A stretch of DNA of 39,214 bases from a virus. Within the stretch, counting starts at the first letter, position 1. Each line of letters begins with the position of its first letter. The DNA lies in the IMG/VR virus record IMGVR_UViG_3300027816_003019, positions 1 through 39,214 of that record; one strand, 5' to 3'. The notes under the pieces were generated by a model. It searched no databases. It worked only from the letters and a program-made list of their open reading frames with translations, and was not told the origin of the DNA. Position numbers and translations under genes: made by a program. Below are positions 1 to 6,306 of the stretch, piece by piece.

Positions 1-9
1 CGTTTGCAT
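1..9 (-). CDS. Start codon of a further gene, cut by the window edge
   Basis: An ATG at 9-7 overlaps the TAA stop of the preceding gene as TAATG, the same coupling seen elsewhere in this window. An AAGGTG sequence lies five bases upstream of it. Only three codons are visible, so nothing can be said about the product and it may be chance. Confidence 0.3.
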
Positions 10-683
10 TACCGCACCTTTTTAATAAACGCGGTGAGATCGTTGATCCATCCTTGCGAATTGGGGTCACTGGCTGTACCTTTTGACATATCTTGTCGAA
101 GAATCCAAAGCATATCCCAGATTTTTGACCACACGAGGTCCGCAATTTCTTGTTTGGATAGCGATTGAGCTGGCTTCTGGGCCTCTAACTGCCGAATTTG
201 ATTTTCTAAATCATCGATGCGATTTGCAAGCGTGTTCACCTGACTTGTAAGTGTCGCAGCACTATCGCCAGCTGCTACCGCACGATTGGCCAATGTGGTT
301 GCAGTTTGAATAGCAAGCTTCATCTCTGCAACTTGTGCATCATTGATGTTAACAGTGGTACCCGAGACTGCTGACTCAGCAGGAATAAACCCGGGAAGTT
401 CAAAATAAAAAATCGGTGCATTATACCCTCGTCCATTTGACGGGTCGGTAAATACGACCATCATTTTCCCGTCTACAGAAATTAAAGAAATATTTCCCGG
501 GGCAAAAAACAACTGCTGTGCTTTTTTGCCTACCTCTATCTTCCACAAACGAGTACCCCACGGGCCACTTCCACGCAGATTTCCTACCGTCGTAGTATAG
601 ATCGCCCCTGTCTTGTCTACTGCAAAAGTTGGGGTCGTTGCCCCATACGTCCCCATTTCCAAGGGAATTTGTACTGGTTTCAT
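9..683 (-). CDS. Unrecognised 224-residue protein downstream of the lysin
   Basis: I do not recognise a family. The first about 100 residues look like beta strands with Gly, Pro and aromatic residues (for example TPTFAVDKTGAIYTT), faintly like propeller or tail-associated proteins. Residues about 115-170 form a heptad-like alpha-helical coil (ANRIDDLENQIRQLEAQ). The C-terminus is Trp-rich (LVWSKIWDMLWIL) and amphipathic, with no clear membrane helix. It follows the lysin by 11 bases and its start is preceded by AAGGAGG, so the two are probably co-transcribed. Position next to a lysin suggests a lysis or virion accessory role; this is inference only. Confidence 0.75.
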   Translation of the reverse strand: MKPVQIPLEMGTYGATTPTFAVDKTGAIYTTTVGNLRGSGPWGTRLWKIEVGKKAQQLFFAPGNISLISVDGKMMVVFTDPSNGRGYNAPIFYFELPGFIPAESAVSGTTVNINDAQVAEMKLAIQTATTLANRAVAAGDSAATLTSQVNTLANRIDDLENQIRQLEAQKPAQSLSKQEIADLVWSKIWDMLWILRQDMSKGTASDPNSQGWINDLTAFIKKVR

Positions 684-694
684 TCGTGTCCTCC

Positions 695-1249
695 TTAGTT
701 AACATTGACAATAAATTCGGCAATCTTTGCGATTGCCTGTGCGTACGTTTTGCCGGGATACGCCCAGCGACCGTTTAGATCTACCCATTTCGTTGCAATA
801 CCTAGTAAATTTAAACGCTCCAAAGTCGTGTATCGCGGCGAGCACTTCGCGAGATACTGCAGCTGAGAAATCATCACGCCAGCATACGACGCTGTAGGCT
901 TAACTGCGTACGCAAGTAAGTGTGCATATTGAGCAAAAATACCTGCTTCGGGAGTAAGCCACTTACCACCCTCAGCACCGTCATTGGTTGCGCCAATACC
1001 GGCCGGATTATAATTCTCCAACCACCGTCTGGAGGTAAACCACCCTGTCTCGTGAATAGCTTGAGCAAACGGCATAAGATTGCCAATTAAGGAAATCTCC
1101 CCCATTACCACGTACGCCGTAACAATTCGGCTTACGTCTTCCGATCGCAGTGTTTTGTTCTTTGCTGTAAGCGCAGTCTTCATTTTAGATGCATCAACAT
1201 TAGGCCCATTGATAATTAAGCAGTTAGCTAAGCGAATTGACTCTGTCAT
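695..1249 (-). CDS. Phage lysin, glucosaminidase (GH73-like) domain
   Basis: Predicted peptidoglycan hydrolase cleaving the glycan strand at N-acetylglucosamine. The protein is 184 residues. The segment AQAIHETGWFTS (residues 62-73) carries the expected catalytic Glu, E67, and YNPAGIGAT (80-88) matches the conserved N-P-x-G-I-G region of the mannosyl-glycoprotein endo-beta-N-acetylglucosaminidase family. A C-terminal RWAYPGKTYAQ motif is also typical of these enzymes. There is no signal peptide and no separate cell-wall-binding domain, so release would need a holin, not identified here. The start ATG has AAGGAGG a few bases upstream. It lies directly after tRNA-Leu. A structural peptidoglycan-degrading role in the virion is an alternative. 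Confidence 0.85.
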   Translation of the reverse strand: MTESIRLANCLIINGPNVDASKMKTALTAKNKTLRSEDVSRIVTAYVVMGEISLIGNLMPFAQAIHETGWFTSRRWLENYNPAGIGATNDGAEGGKWLTPEAGIFAQYAHLLAYAVKPTASYAGVMISQLQYLAKCSPRYTTLERLNLLGIATKWVDLNGRWAYPGKTYAQAIAKIAEFIVNVN

Positions 1250-1263
1250 AAAACCTCCTTATT

Positions 1264-1349
1264 TGGTGCCGAAGACGGGAGTCGAACCCGTACGAGGTCC
1301 CCCTCAACGGTTTTTAAGACCGTAGCGTCTGCCATTCCGCCACTCCGGC
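1264..1349 (-). tRNA. tRNA-Leu (anticodon UAA), CCA encoded
   Basis: An 86-nt cloverleaf on the minus strand. Acceptor arms GCCGGAG and CTTCGGC pair with one G-U. The anticodon stem ACGGT/ACCGT encloses CTTAAAA, giving anticodon UAA. A long variable arm (GAGG...CCTC) marks a class II tRNA, and the T arm reads ACGGG-TTCGACT-CCCGT. The 3' CCA is encoded (TGG at 1264-1266 on the plus strand). It would read UUA leucine codons, which look common in the AT-rich tail genes. A perfect inverted repeat ends nine bases before its 5' end. Confidence 0.95.
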
Positions 1350-1357
1350 AACTATGA

Positions 1358-1390
1358 AATAACTAGGAAGGATTTCCCTTCCTAGTTATT
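1358..1390 (-). terminator. Perfect 14-bp hairpin between glycosyltransferase and tRNA-Leu
   Basis: A 14-bp perfect inverted repeat (1358-1371 with 1377-1390) encloses a 5-base loop. It follows the stop of the GT2-like gene and precedes tRNA-Leu. The T tract after the stem on the minus strand is weak (TTATTTC), so it may be an inefficient terminator or an RNA processing or stability hairpin. On the plus strand the tail is weaker still. Confidence 0.6.
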
Positions 1391-1415
1391 ATACACTATC
1401 GTTACAGTTTTTGCT
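1388..1415 (-). promoter_or_regulatory. Possible promoter, -10 inside the hairpin stem, before tRNA-Leu
   Basis: The minus strand has a perfect TATAAT at 1393-1388. The best -35 at 17 bp spacing is TAGCAA, a 3/6 match. A transcript starting near 1381 would contain only one arm of the hairpin and so would escape it, while read-through transcripts from the glycosyltransferases would form it. It would serve tRNA-Leu and the lysin. The weak -35 keeps this tentative. Confidence 0.3.
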
Positions 1416-2010
1416 ATTCTCTGTCTGGCGGTGTGCGGAGATAGTTGTAGTATCCGAGATACTCATCAAGGCAAAGATGACCCCCAAATGAAGCTGCTCG
1501 CTCCGCAAGTATACCATCCGCGCAATAATCCATATCGAATCGAAGGTGTTTCATTAACCGACCGCGAACCATGTAACAGGAAGTATCAATATTACCCACA
1601 CGAGGGTTTGGTGAAGGTGGTAGGCGAACCGATCCGTTTTTCCATACTTGTCCCCAACTAATCATGTTAAGTCGCTCATCCTGCAACCTAATCACACGAT
1701 TGAACCAGCTTGGGTGAATGATATTGTCGTCATCTAGAATATACACCCAGTCTAAGTCATCAAAAGTCATTTGATCAAGAGCGAAGTTTCTATTCGGATT
1801 GCCCGCATGCCCAGTAAAAGGGGAGCGATAAAGCGTTATCGCTGAGTTATAGTTAGCAGGATCAGAAATATGAATAGGTATATCAAAGCTAATATTAGCA
1901 TTTGCTTGTGTAGCATCTAACACAATTACCCAAGAACACGCAGTAGGCACAGTTGGCCGCATTATGTTTAAATTTTCTGGCCGTGTGCAGGGTGTAATAA
2001 TATGAATCAT
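1414..2010 (-). CDS. Glycosyltransferase, GT-A fold, GT2-like
   Basis: Predicted sugar transferase of 198 residues. The N-terminus (MIHIITPCTRPEN) is the usual first strand of GT2 enzymes. GNPNRNFALD (residues 71-80) resembles the N-x-x-R-N region, and WVYILDDDNIIHPSWF (88-103) holds the metal and nucleotide-sugar binding acidic cluster D93-D95. CADGI in the C-terminal part may supply a further acidic residue. It is short for the family, roughly a catalytic core only. The stop of the upstream glycosyltransferase overlaps its AGGAGG ribosome site. The acceptor could be phage DNA, a virion protein or the host surface; nothing visible decides this. Confidence 0.75.
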   Translation of the reverse strand: MIHIITPCTRPENLNIMRPTVPTACSWVIVLDATQANANISFDIPIHISDPANYNSAITLYRSPFTGHAGNPNRNFALDQMTFDDLDWVYILDDDNIIHPSWFNRVIRLQDERLNMISWGQVWKNGSVRLPPSPNPRVGNIDTSCYMVRGRLMKHLRFDMDYCADGILAERAASFGGHLCLDEYLGYYNYLRTPPDRE

Positions 2011-2022
2011 CGAACTTTCCTC

Positions 2023-2826
2023 CTAATCAACTAAGCTTTTCATAAACTCAGGATTACACCTGTTAATTTGGTGCAGAACAATGTAGAGTTCCCCGACATC
2101 ATTGACTATTTTATTATCTTGAACATTCAAGCTATCAAAAACAACACTATCTAATGTTAATATCTGAGAGTCTCTGTGCGGTAGAATTTTTCTAGAGTGT
2201 GCGTCTATGTAGTTGTAGATATAAATGTTATACAATCCTTGATCGAAGAAATCTTTAGAACCCGATTTTCTGCGCTGCACGCCGAGATAAAATTGCAAAC
2301 AGTTTATTATACCTGAGTACGTGCCTAAGATTGTACCGGCACACACAACTGGCTGATTTTCAAAATTGTTGTTATTGTATTCGGCTACAGAGGATGCGTG
2401 CTCAATCCAGTATCTATTTAAACCTGAGCTGCCATTGTCTCTATCTGAAAGTATGTTACACTCAGCAGCACAGTAAATTTGCTCGTCAAACTGAATTGAA
2501 AAAGGATCCCCTTGAAAAATAACATCGTCTAGATCGCAAAGCATTATTTTGTCAATTTTTTCACTACCCCACTTTTCGAGTATTTGATGATAGATCTCGT
2601 ATCGATGCAGCATCAAATCATAGTTAAAAACGAAATCGCTGTAAATATCGAAGTTATACTCGTTGCATAGATCCTCTAATTCTTTAAACAGCTTCCCTCT
2701 TTCGCATAGTATAATTACTTTGCAATCTTTATTGTGCTTTCTTAAGCTTTTCGCAAAGTAATATATCCCGCCTTTACTAGTTTTTAAACTATTATACCCG
2801 CTGTATACACCAAAAATAACATTCAT
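2023..2826 (-). CDS. Putative nucleotide-diphospho-sugar glycosyltransferase (GT8-like)
   Basis: A 267-residue protein with a GT-A-type pattern. An N-terminal strand is followed by KIMLCDLDDVIFQGDPF (residues 93-109), whose D98-x-D100-D101 cluster matches the DxD motif preceding a D-P-F turn in sugar transferases of the GT8 kind. Further on, QPVVCAGTILGT and FDQGLYN resemble the later substrate-site motifs, and VLHQINR is a plausible late His motif. The coding region is noticeably AT-richer than the replication genes. The nearest good ribosome site, AAGGAG, is 13 bases from the ATG across a T-run on the plus strand, an unusually long spacing. Exact family and substrate are unknown. Confidence 0.6.
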   Translation of the reverse strand: MNVIFGVYSGYNSLKTSKGGIYYFAKSLRKHNKDCKVIILCERGKLFKELEDLCNEYNFDIYSDFVFNYDLMLHRYEIYHQILEKWGSEKIDKIMLCDLDDVIFQGDPFSIQFDEQIYCAAECNILSDRDNGSSGLNRYWIEHASSVAEYNNNNFENQPVVCAGTILGTYSGIINCLQFYLGVQRRKSGSKDFFDQGLYNIYIYNYIDAHSRKILPHRDSQILTLDSVVFDSLNVQDNKIVNDVGELYIVLHQINRCNPEFMKSLVD

Positions 2827-2864
2827 TTTTTTTGTCTAACTCCTTATGTTTGTCTAAAAGTAAC

Positions 2865-2940
2865 TGGTGCCGGTGGCGGGACTCGAACCCACAACTTACT
2901 GCTTAGAAGGCAGTTACTCTGTCCATTGAGTTACACCGGC
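2865..2940 (-). tRNA. tRNA-Arg (anticodon UCU), CCA encoded
   Basis: A 76-nt cloverleaf. The acceptor stem GCCGGTG/CACCGGC is perfect. The anticodon stem ACTGC/GCAGT encloses CTTCTAA, giving anticodon UCU for AGA and AGG arginine codons. The T arm is GTGGG-TTCGAGT-CCCGC, and the D loop has A at the position used as the arginine identity base. CCA is encoded (2865-2867). Its 5' end directly abuts the T tract of a hairpin. Confidence 0.95.
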
Positions 2941-2973
2941 AAAAAGAATGCAGCATCTACGCTGATGCTGCAT
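2941..2973 (-). terminator. Terminator-like hairpin immediately 5' of tRNA-Arg
   Basis: Ten perfect base pairs (2948-2957 with 2964-2973) with a six-base loop are followed on the minus strand by TCTTTTT, which runs straight into tRNA position 1. It follows the stop of the 93-residue gene by a few bases. The form is that of an intrinsic terminator, which would limit read-through into the tRNA unless a promoter or processing event intervenes. Confidence 0.65.
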
Positions 2974-2980
2974 CCCCTTA

Positions 2981-3262
2981 CTACGCTTGCTGAGTTACTT
3001 CTCCAGCTGCTTCAGCACGCTTCTCTTCAAGAATCATCTCTACTTCCTCAACGTCCAGCGATTGTAGCACCATGTTATAGATACCAGTTGTACATGTCAC
3101 ACAAAAGCTGACCGGAAGAATACCCAACCACCCCATGATACCCCACTCATCTTCGTCAAATTCAGTGGAGCAGACACTACACGCTTTACCGTACGGATGC
3201 ATAGGATCAGTAGCGGGATTATACTCCGGTACTACTACGGGCACATTCATTTCTTCACTCAT
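2981..3262 (-). CDS. Small zinc-ribbon-like protein (93 residues), unrecognised
   Basis: Two CxxC pairs, C28/C31 (ACSVCS) and C54/C57 (FCVTC), separated by 22 residues, suggest a treble-clef or zinc-ribbon metal site. The linker contains Trp, Gly and Leu (GIMGWLGILP), hydrophobic but too short for a confident membrane segment. The C-terminus is an acidic helix (VEEVEMILEEKRAEAAGE). The start ATG has GGGGGA upstream and is one base past the stop of the preceding gene. No function can be assigned; regulatory or adaptor roles are common for such phage proteins. Confidence 0.7.
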   Translation of the reverse strand: MSEEMNVPVVVPEYNPATDPMHPYGKACSVCSTEFDEDEWGIMGWLGILPVSFCVTCTTGIYNMVLQSLDVEEVEMILEEKRAEAAGEVTQQA

Positions 3263-3263
3263 C

Positions 3264-3611
3264 TTATTTCCCCCATTTACCGCGGCGGTAGATTAGCATA
3301 ATAATCGCGTAGCTGGCCAAATCAAGAAGTGTGTCTTCAATTGGCTCATTCTTCGGATCTTTTGCGTTCCGCAGTGACCCCGTCGTAATATCCCAACCCA
3401 ACAAGTTCATTAACCGTGCCATCTTGTCCCAGAGACGCACCGTAATACCAATTTCTCCGACCCCATTGATGTTTGTAGGGCTGTAATCGGCGGTCTTTGC
3501 AATGTGTAATCGCAGTAACTGCTGAAGAATGGCCTCAAACTCCGCACGCTGTTTTGGGTACGCCTCATACGCATCAACACGTATGAGCTCCGCTGTGTGC
3601 TTTGACTCCAT
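3264..3611 (-). CDS. DUF1599 / Nmad1-like nucleotide-modification-associated protein
   Basis: A 115-residue protein matching, as I know the family, the DUF1599 (nucleotide modification associated domain 1) pattern. It has TADYSPTNING (residues 40-50), then GITVRLWDKMARLMNL (55-70) and EPIEDTLLDLASYAII (89-104). The acidic residues D62, E92, D93 and D97 could bind metal as in all-alpha NTP pyrophosphatases. I choose the ATG at 3611 rather than the upstream one at 3632, because GGAGAGGAG lies five bases before it and the ThyX stop ends just two bases earlier. It sits next to ThyX, so a role in nucleotide pool handling or base modification is plausible but not shown. Confidence 0.75.
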   Translation of the reverse strand: MESKHTAELIRVDAYEAYPKQRAEFEAILQQLLRLHIAKTADYSPTNINGVGEIGITVRLWDKMARLMNLLGWDITTGSLRNAKDPKNEPIEDTLLDLASYAIIMLIYRRGKWGK

Positions 3612-3613
3612 AA

Positions 3614-4303
3614 TCACTCCTCTCCTTTCCATGCGTTTTGTGGATTAAACTCAGGTTCCCCAAGAACAGGAAAAACCGACACCACAATCTCCCAACACTT
3701 CGTAGCCACTTCACGATGTTCCTTCTGTGTCTCAGGCCCCATGCGTACATAACAGTAATGTAACCATGACCGTAGCGTACCATTCATGTAGATACGAGAC
3801 ATCGTGTTCCCCTCTGGAAGTACAACCCGGGCCAATTCTTTTGCGATTCCAGCTTCAAGCGCCCAGTTATATTGCTCATGGGCGACGTCAATGACGCGTG
3901 CCTGACGCCGTGCCCACTCTTCCCGTAACCATTCGCTCTCAGGACCATCAGGAAGCTCGATGCTGTTCTGACGATTAGTGTTGTCCTGTAAGCGTGCCTC
4001 TCGCAATTCTTTACCAAGCTCCAACGGACTTGTGTACCGTTGACTCAGCTCCTGAAACGCAAAGCTTCGATGCCGTAAAATCTGCCGTGTGATGTCACGC
4101 GGCGCAACAATCTCAATGACTAAGTTAACCATCTCTAACGGCGAGTAGTGTTTCTTTCGGAGCAAGTATCGCCAAAGACGTTTGCTTGTTGCGTGATTCC
4201 CTTGATTCTTAGGGTTGCTCACTCGAGCTAAGTACGTAACAAACTCCTCAATAGAGATTGCTGCGTCCTCTGGCTGCGTTTTTCCTTGCAGTTTTACATA
4301 CAT
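3614..4303 (-). CDS. thyX: Flavin-dependent thymidylate synthase ThyX
   Basis: Makes dTMP from dUMP using FAD, NADPH and methylene-tetrahydrofolate. The protein is 229 residues, close to the usual 220-250. The signature RHRSFAFQELSQRY occupies residues 77-90: R77-H78-R79, S87 and R89 fall almost on the same numbers as in the well-studied Thermotoga enzyme. Downstream, NGTLRSWLHYCYVRM and KEHREVA match the dUMP-binding region. I choose the ATG at 4303, which shares its A with the preceding TGA (TGATG) and has GGGGGA seven bases upstream. A GTG at 4318 would add five residues. It would supply thymidine nucleotides for phage DNA synthesis; there is no visible change that predicts an altered product. 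Confidence 0.95.
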   Translation of the reverse strand: MYVKLQGKTQPEDAAISIEEFVTYLARVSNPKNQGNHATSKRLWRYLLRKKHYSPLEMVNLVIEIVAPRDITRQILRHRSFAFQELSQRYTSPLELGKELREARLQDNTNRQNSIELPDGPESEWLREEWARRQARVIDVAHEQYNWALEAGIAKELARVVLPEGNTMSRIYMNGTLRSWLHYCYVRMGPETQKEHREVATKCWEIVVSVFPVLGEPEFNPQNAWKGEE

Positions 4304-4512
4304 CAGCGAGTCCCCCACAGTACTAATGGATTAAGCGAAAACCAATCAGCGATCTTTAATCGCTCCGATACTTGCGGCGTGATTTCTCCGTTGAGAATCT
4401 GCCACACGCGCTCGACAGAAACATCCATGAATTCTGCCAAATCTTCTGCCGTAGTCCCTGATTCAGCCAGCTCCTGAAGTAAAAGTTGACTTGTACGATT
4501 AGTCTTGACCAT
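4303..4512 (-). CDS. Small helix-turn-helix protein (XRE/HigA-like)
   Basis: A 69-residue protein whose middle, SGTTAEDLAEFMDVSVERV (residues 18-36) followed by WQILNGEITP, fits an XRE-type helix-turn-helix. The late SERLKIADWFSLNPLVLW resembles the end of HigA-type domains. The longer reading frame upstream to 4674 is rejected because it overlaps the 59-residue zinc-ribbon gene in another frame. The ATG at 4512 overlaps that gene's end by 14 bases. No toxin partner is next to it, so a phage transcriptional regulator is the simpler reading. Its end is coupled to thyX by TGATG. Confidence 0.7.
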   Translation of the reverse strand: MVKTNRTSQLLLQELAESGTTAEDLAEFMDVSVERVWQILNGEITPQVSERLKIADWFSLNPLVLWGTR

Positions 4513-4678
4513 AGTATACCTGTGCGTAGTGGTGACGCATTGCAATCTCCTGCAGCGCTTGATATTCAGCAGTACGCTGGTCTTCTTCTGGGTGCCCTTG
4601 CAGGTAGCAGAAACGACAAATACCGTCGTACTGATTTTCATCAATAACATCGCCGCATTGCTCACAATAATCACTCAT
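4499..4678 (-). CDS. Tiny zinc-ribbon protein (59 residues)
   Basis: Starts MSDYCEQCGDVIDEN, with a second cysteine pair CRFC after a 12-residue gap, giving CxxC-x12-CxxC, a compact zinc ribbon. The rest is an acidic and aromatic helix (DQRTAEYQALQEIAMRHHYAQ). I use the ATG at 4678, seven bases from AAAGGGG; an in-frame GTG at 4681 would add one residue. It overlaps the end of the phosphoesterase by eight bases. Family unknown. Confidence 0.7.
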   Translation of the reverse strand: MSDYCEQCGDVIDENQYDGICRFCYLQGHPEEDQRTAEYQALQEIAMRHHYAQVYYGQD

Positions 4679-5693
4679 CACGATACCCCTTTCGTAAATA
4701 CGTTAAATACTCACACGCTGTCTTCAGGTTAGATGAGTACCAGATACGACCGTCCGGATGAAAAATCACTGCACCACAACCCGTCGTAACTGTCTCTGCG
4801 TACCCTAACTCTTTCGAATACGAGTCAAATCGCTTGTACGCTCCTGTAAGTATAGCAAGTTTCTCACGTCCGTGCCGAAAAAATGGCCGCATTAACGTAC
4901 CAATGTGCGTGTGACCGCCCACGCCAATGTCAAACGGATTGCTCATGCGGTCGTGACCAACCTCAATACCGTGAGTAGGGTTAAAGACACTGCTGTACTT
5001 CCATTGATGGCGGACAAGCACATCCCACGCGGCGGGCCCACAGAAGAGCGTCACACGCGTCTCGTATGGATCGTACAGTACATGCGTATCACCAAGCAAC
5101 TCAGGAATCAAATCAAGGCCCGAAATCTTCTTAGTCCAGTTGTCATGGTTGCCAGCAACAACTAACAGTAACTTTTGGTGGATTTTACGAAGCCAGCTGC
5201 GAAAGATATTGATTTCGAACTGAAAGTTCCCGGCTTGACCTCGCTGAAGCGCCTGTAACTTACCCACAATCCAGTTGTCAATACCATCACCGTGGAAAGC
5301 GGCGTACATTCCCGGAGTATTGACAATGAGGTTGGTGTCTTGAAGAATAGCCTCGTAGTCAGTCCCCGCGTTACCCAAATGGAGATCACTTAGAAAAGCA
5401 ATTCCAGTAGGCTTCTCCCCAAGATAAATATGTTGGCTGTTTTTTGCATCGTGATGCTCCTTCGCAGTTTTAAATGCCTTGACGCCAATAGCAACCAATT
5501 CCTCAAACTCACTGTCGTCTACTTGTGTACTAACGCCAGTGATAATCGGTTTGTCATCCGCCTTGGTGCGATTAACAAGCGCCTCACAAGCCTCTTCGTA
5601 AGTGGCAAAACGACCGCCATGAATAGACTTCTTCAGTTCTGGATCCCACCAACGAATGCCGTAGCGGCCATTACTAAAATAAACGCCTTTCAC
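4671..5693 (-). CDS. Calcineurin-like metallophosphoesterase with N-terminal AP2-like domain
   Basis: A 340-residue protein in two parts. Residues 3-44 (GVYFSNGRYGIRWW, then GGRFATYEEACEALVNR) look like a three-stranded AP2 or integrase-arm DNA-binding domain. Residues about 95-300 carry all the metallophosphoesterase motifs: DLHLG (103-107), GDGIDN (135-140), GNHD (181-184), and GGHTHIG with H261 and H263. Metal ligands are therefore complete and activity on phosphoesters, possibly nucleic acid, is expected. The start is a GTG at 5693, five bases after AGGAG and overlapping the previous stop as GTGA. The DNA-binding assignment of the N-terminus is weaker than the enzyme assignment. Confidence 0.85.
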   Translation of the reverse strand: MKGVYFSNGRYGIRWWDPELKKSIHGGRFATYEEACEALVNRTKADDKPIITGVSTQVDDSEFEELVAIGVKAFKTAKEHHDAKNSQHIYLGEKPTGIAFLSDLHLGNAGTDYEAILQDTNLIVNTPGMYAAFHGDGIDNWIVGKLQALQRGQAGNFQFEINIFRSWLRKIHQKLLLVVAGNHDNWTKKISGLDLIPELLGDTHVLYDPYETRVTLFCGPAAWDVLVRHQWKYSSVFNPTHGIEVGHDRMSNPFDIGVGGHTHIGTLMRPFFRHGREKLAILTGAYKRFDSYSKELGYAETVTTGCGAVIFHPDGRIWYSSNLKTACEYLTYLRKGYRDE

Positions 5694-5923
5694 TTCTTCT
5701 CCTCTCGAGCCAACTCGCGAATGTACAATCCGAAAGTGACCAAATGACTTGCAATCTTATCTAGTGATTGCTGCACTGTAGGCTCATTTTCCACAAAGAG
5801 TGGGATAAGCAATGGCTGCTTTTCCCCTGCCCATGAGCTCGACACTACTAAAGCGACGACCGATCCGTCCACCTCTATATGCACTTTACGCAGTGCATCT
5901 TCGGTAAGTGTTCGTTTTTTCAT
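5690..5923 (-). CDS. Unrecognised small protein (77 residues)
   Basis: Begins MKKRTLTEDALRKVHIEVDG, then a strand-rich middle (SVVALVVSSSWAGEK) and a C-terminal charged helix ending REEKK. No motif or membrane segment that I recognise. Its ATG overlaps the previous stop as ATGA, with GGGAGG ten bases upstream, and its end overlaps the phosphoesterase start by four bases, so it is part of the same tightly coupled run. Confidence 0.65.
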   Translation of the reverse strand: MKKRTLTEDALRKVHIEVDGSVVALVVSSSWAGEKQPLLIPLFVENEPTVQQSLDKIASHLVTFGLYIRELAREEKK

Positions 5924-6306
5924 ACCATATCTACCTCCCTCTCTGGTAATTCTGTAAACGTGTCGTAATATGCATGAAACACGTTTTTAGCCATCGGCCT
6001 TAGTTGTACAGGAATAGTGTTCAAAACACTCCCGTCTTCAACATCAAGCTTACGCCCTAGTAACTCAAAACAAAACTTCAAAATATCGCGGACAACTCCT
6101 AAATGGAGACCGTTCCGCATCGATATTTCAAATAGTGTGTAACCCTCGCCCCACTCTCGTAATAAAATTAATGACATTGGATGATTATCTAGCATAAACC
6201 GAGCATTTTGCTGCAATGCCTGCTGATATGAGATTCCATCATCGGTGGGAAGTCTGTCATTAAAATAGTCCCTCAATTCCTCCCGAAGTAACAGACGACT
6301 TTTCAT
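5920..6306 (-). CDS. Unrecognised 128-residue protein with possible HTH segment
   Basis: Mostly helical. The segment YTLFEISMRNGLHLGVVRDIL (about residues 76-96; Y76 and L96 bound it) has the spacing of a helix-turn-helix and faintly recalls sigma region 4, but no family is identified. The start at 6306 overlaps the end of the Cas4-like nuclease by 47 bases and lacks an obvious ribosome site, so translation may depend on coupling. A downstream in-frame TTG near a GGGAGG is another possible start. Confidence 0.6.
   Translation of the reverse strand: MKSRLLLREELRDYFNDRLPTDDGISYQQALQQNARFMLDNHPMSLILLREWGEGYTLFEISMRNGLHLGVVRDILKFCFELLGRKLDVEDGSVLNTIPVQLRPMAKNVFHAYYDTFTELPEREVDMV

Noticed and set aside
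874-1086. Minus-strand frame inside the lysin gene
   Set aside because: A shadow of the lysin in another frame without a ribosome site.
4303-4512. HigA-type antitoxin
   Set aside because: No small toxin gene beside it; neighbours are ThyX and a zinc ribbon, so a regulator is more likely.
4303-4674. 123-residue version of the helix-turn-helix gene
   Set aside because: The extra N-terminal part overlaps the zinc-ribbon gene in another frame; the ATG at 4512 fits better.
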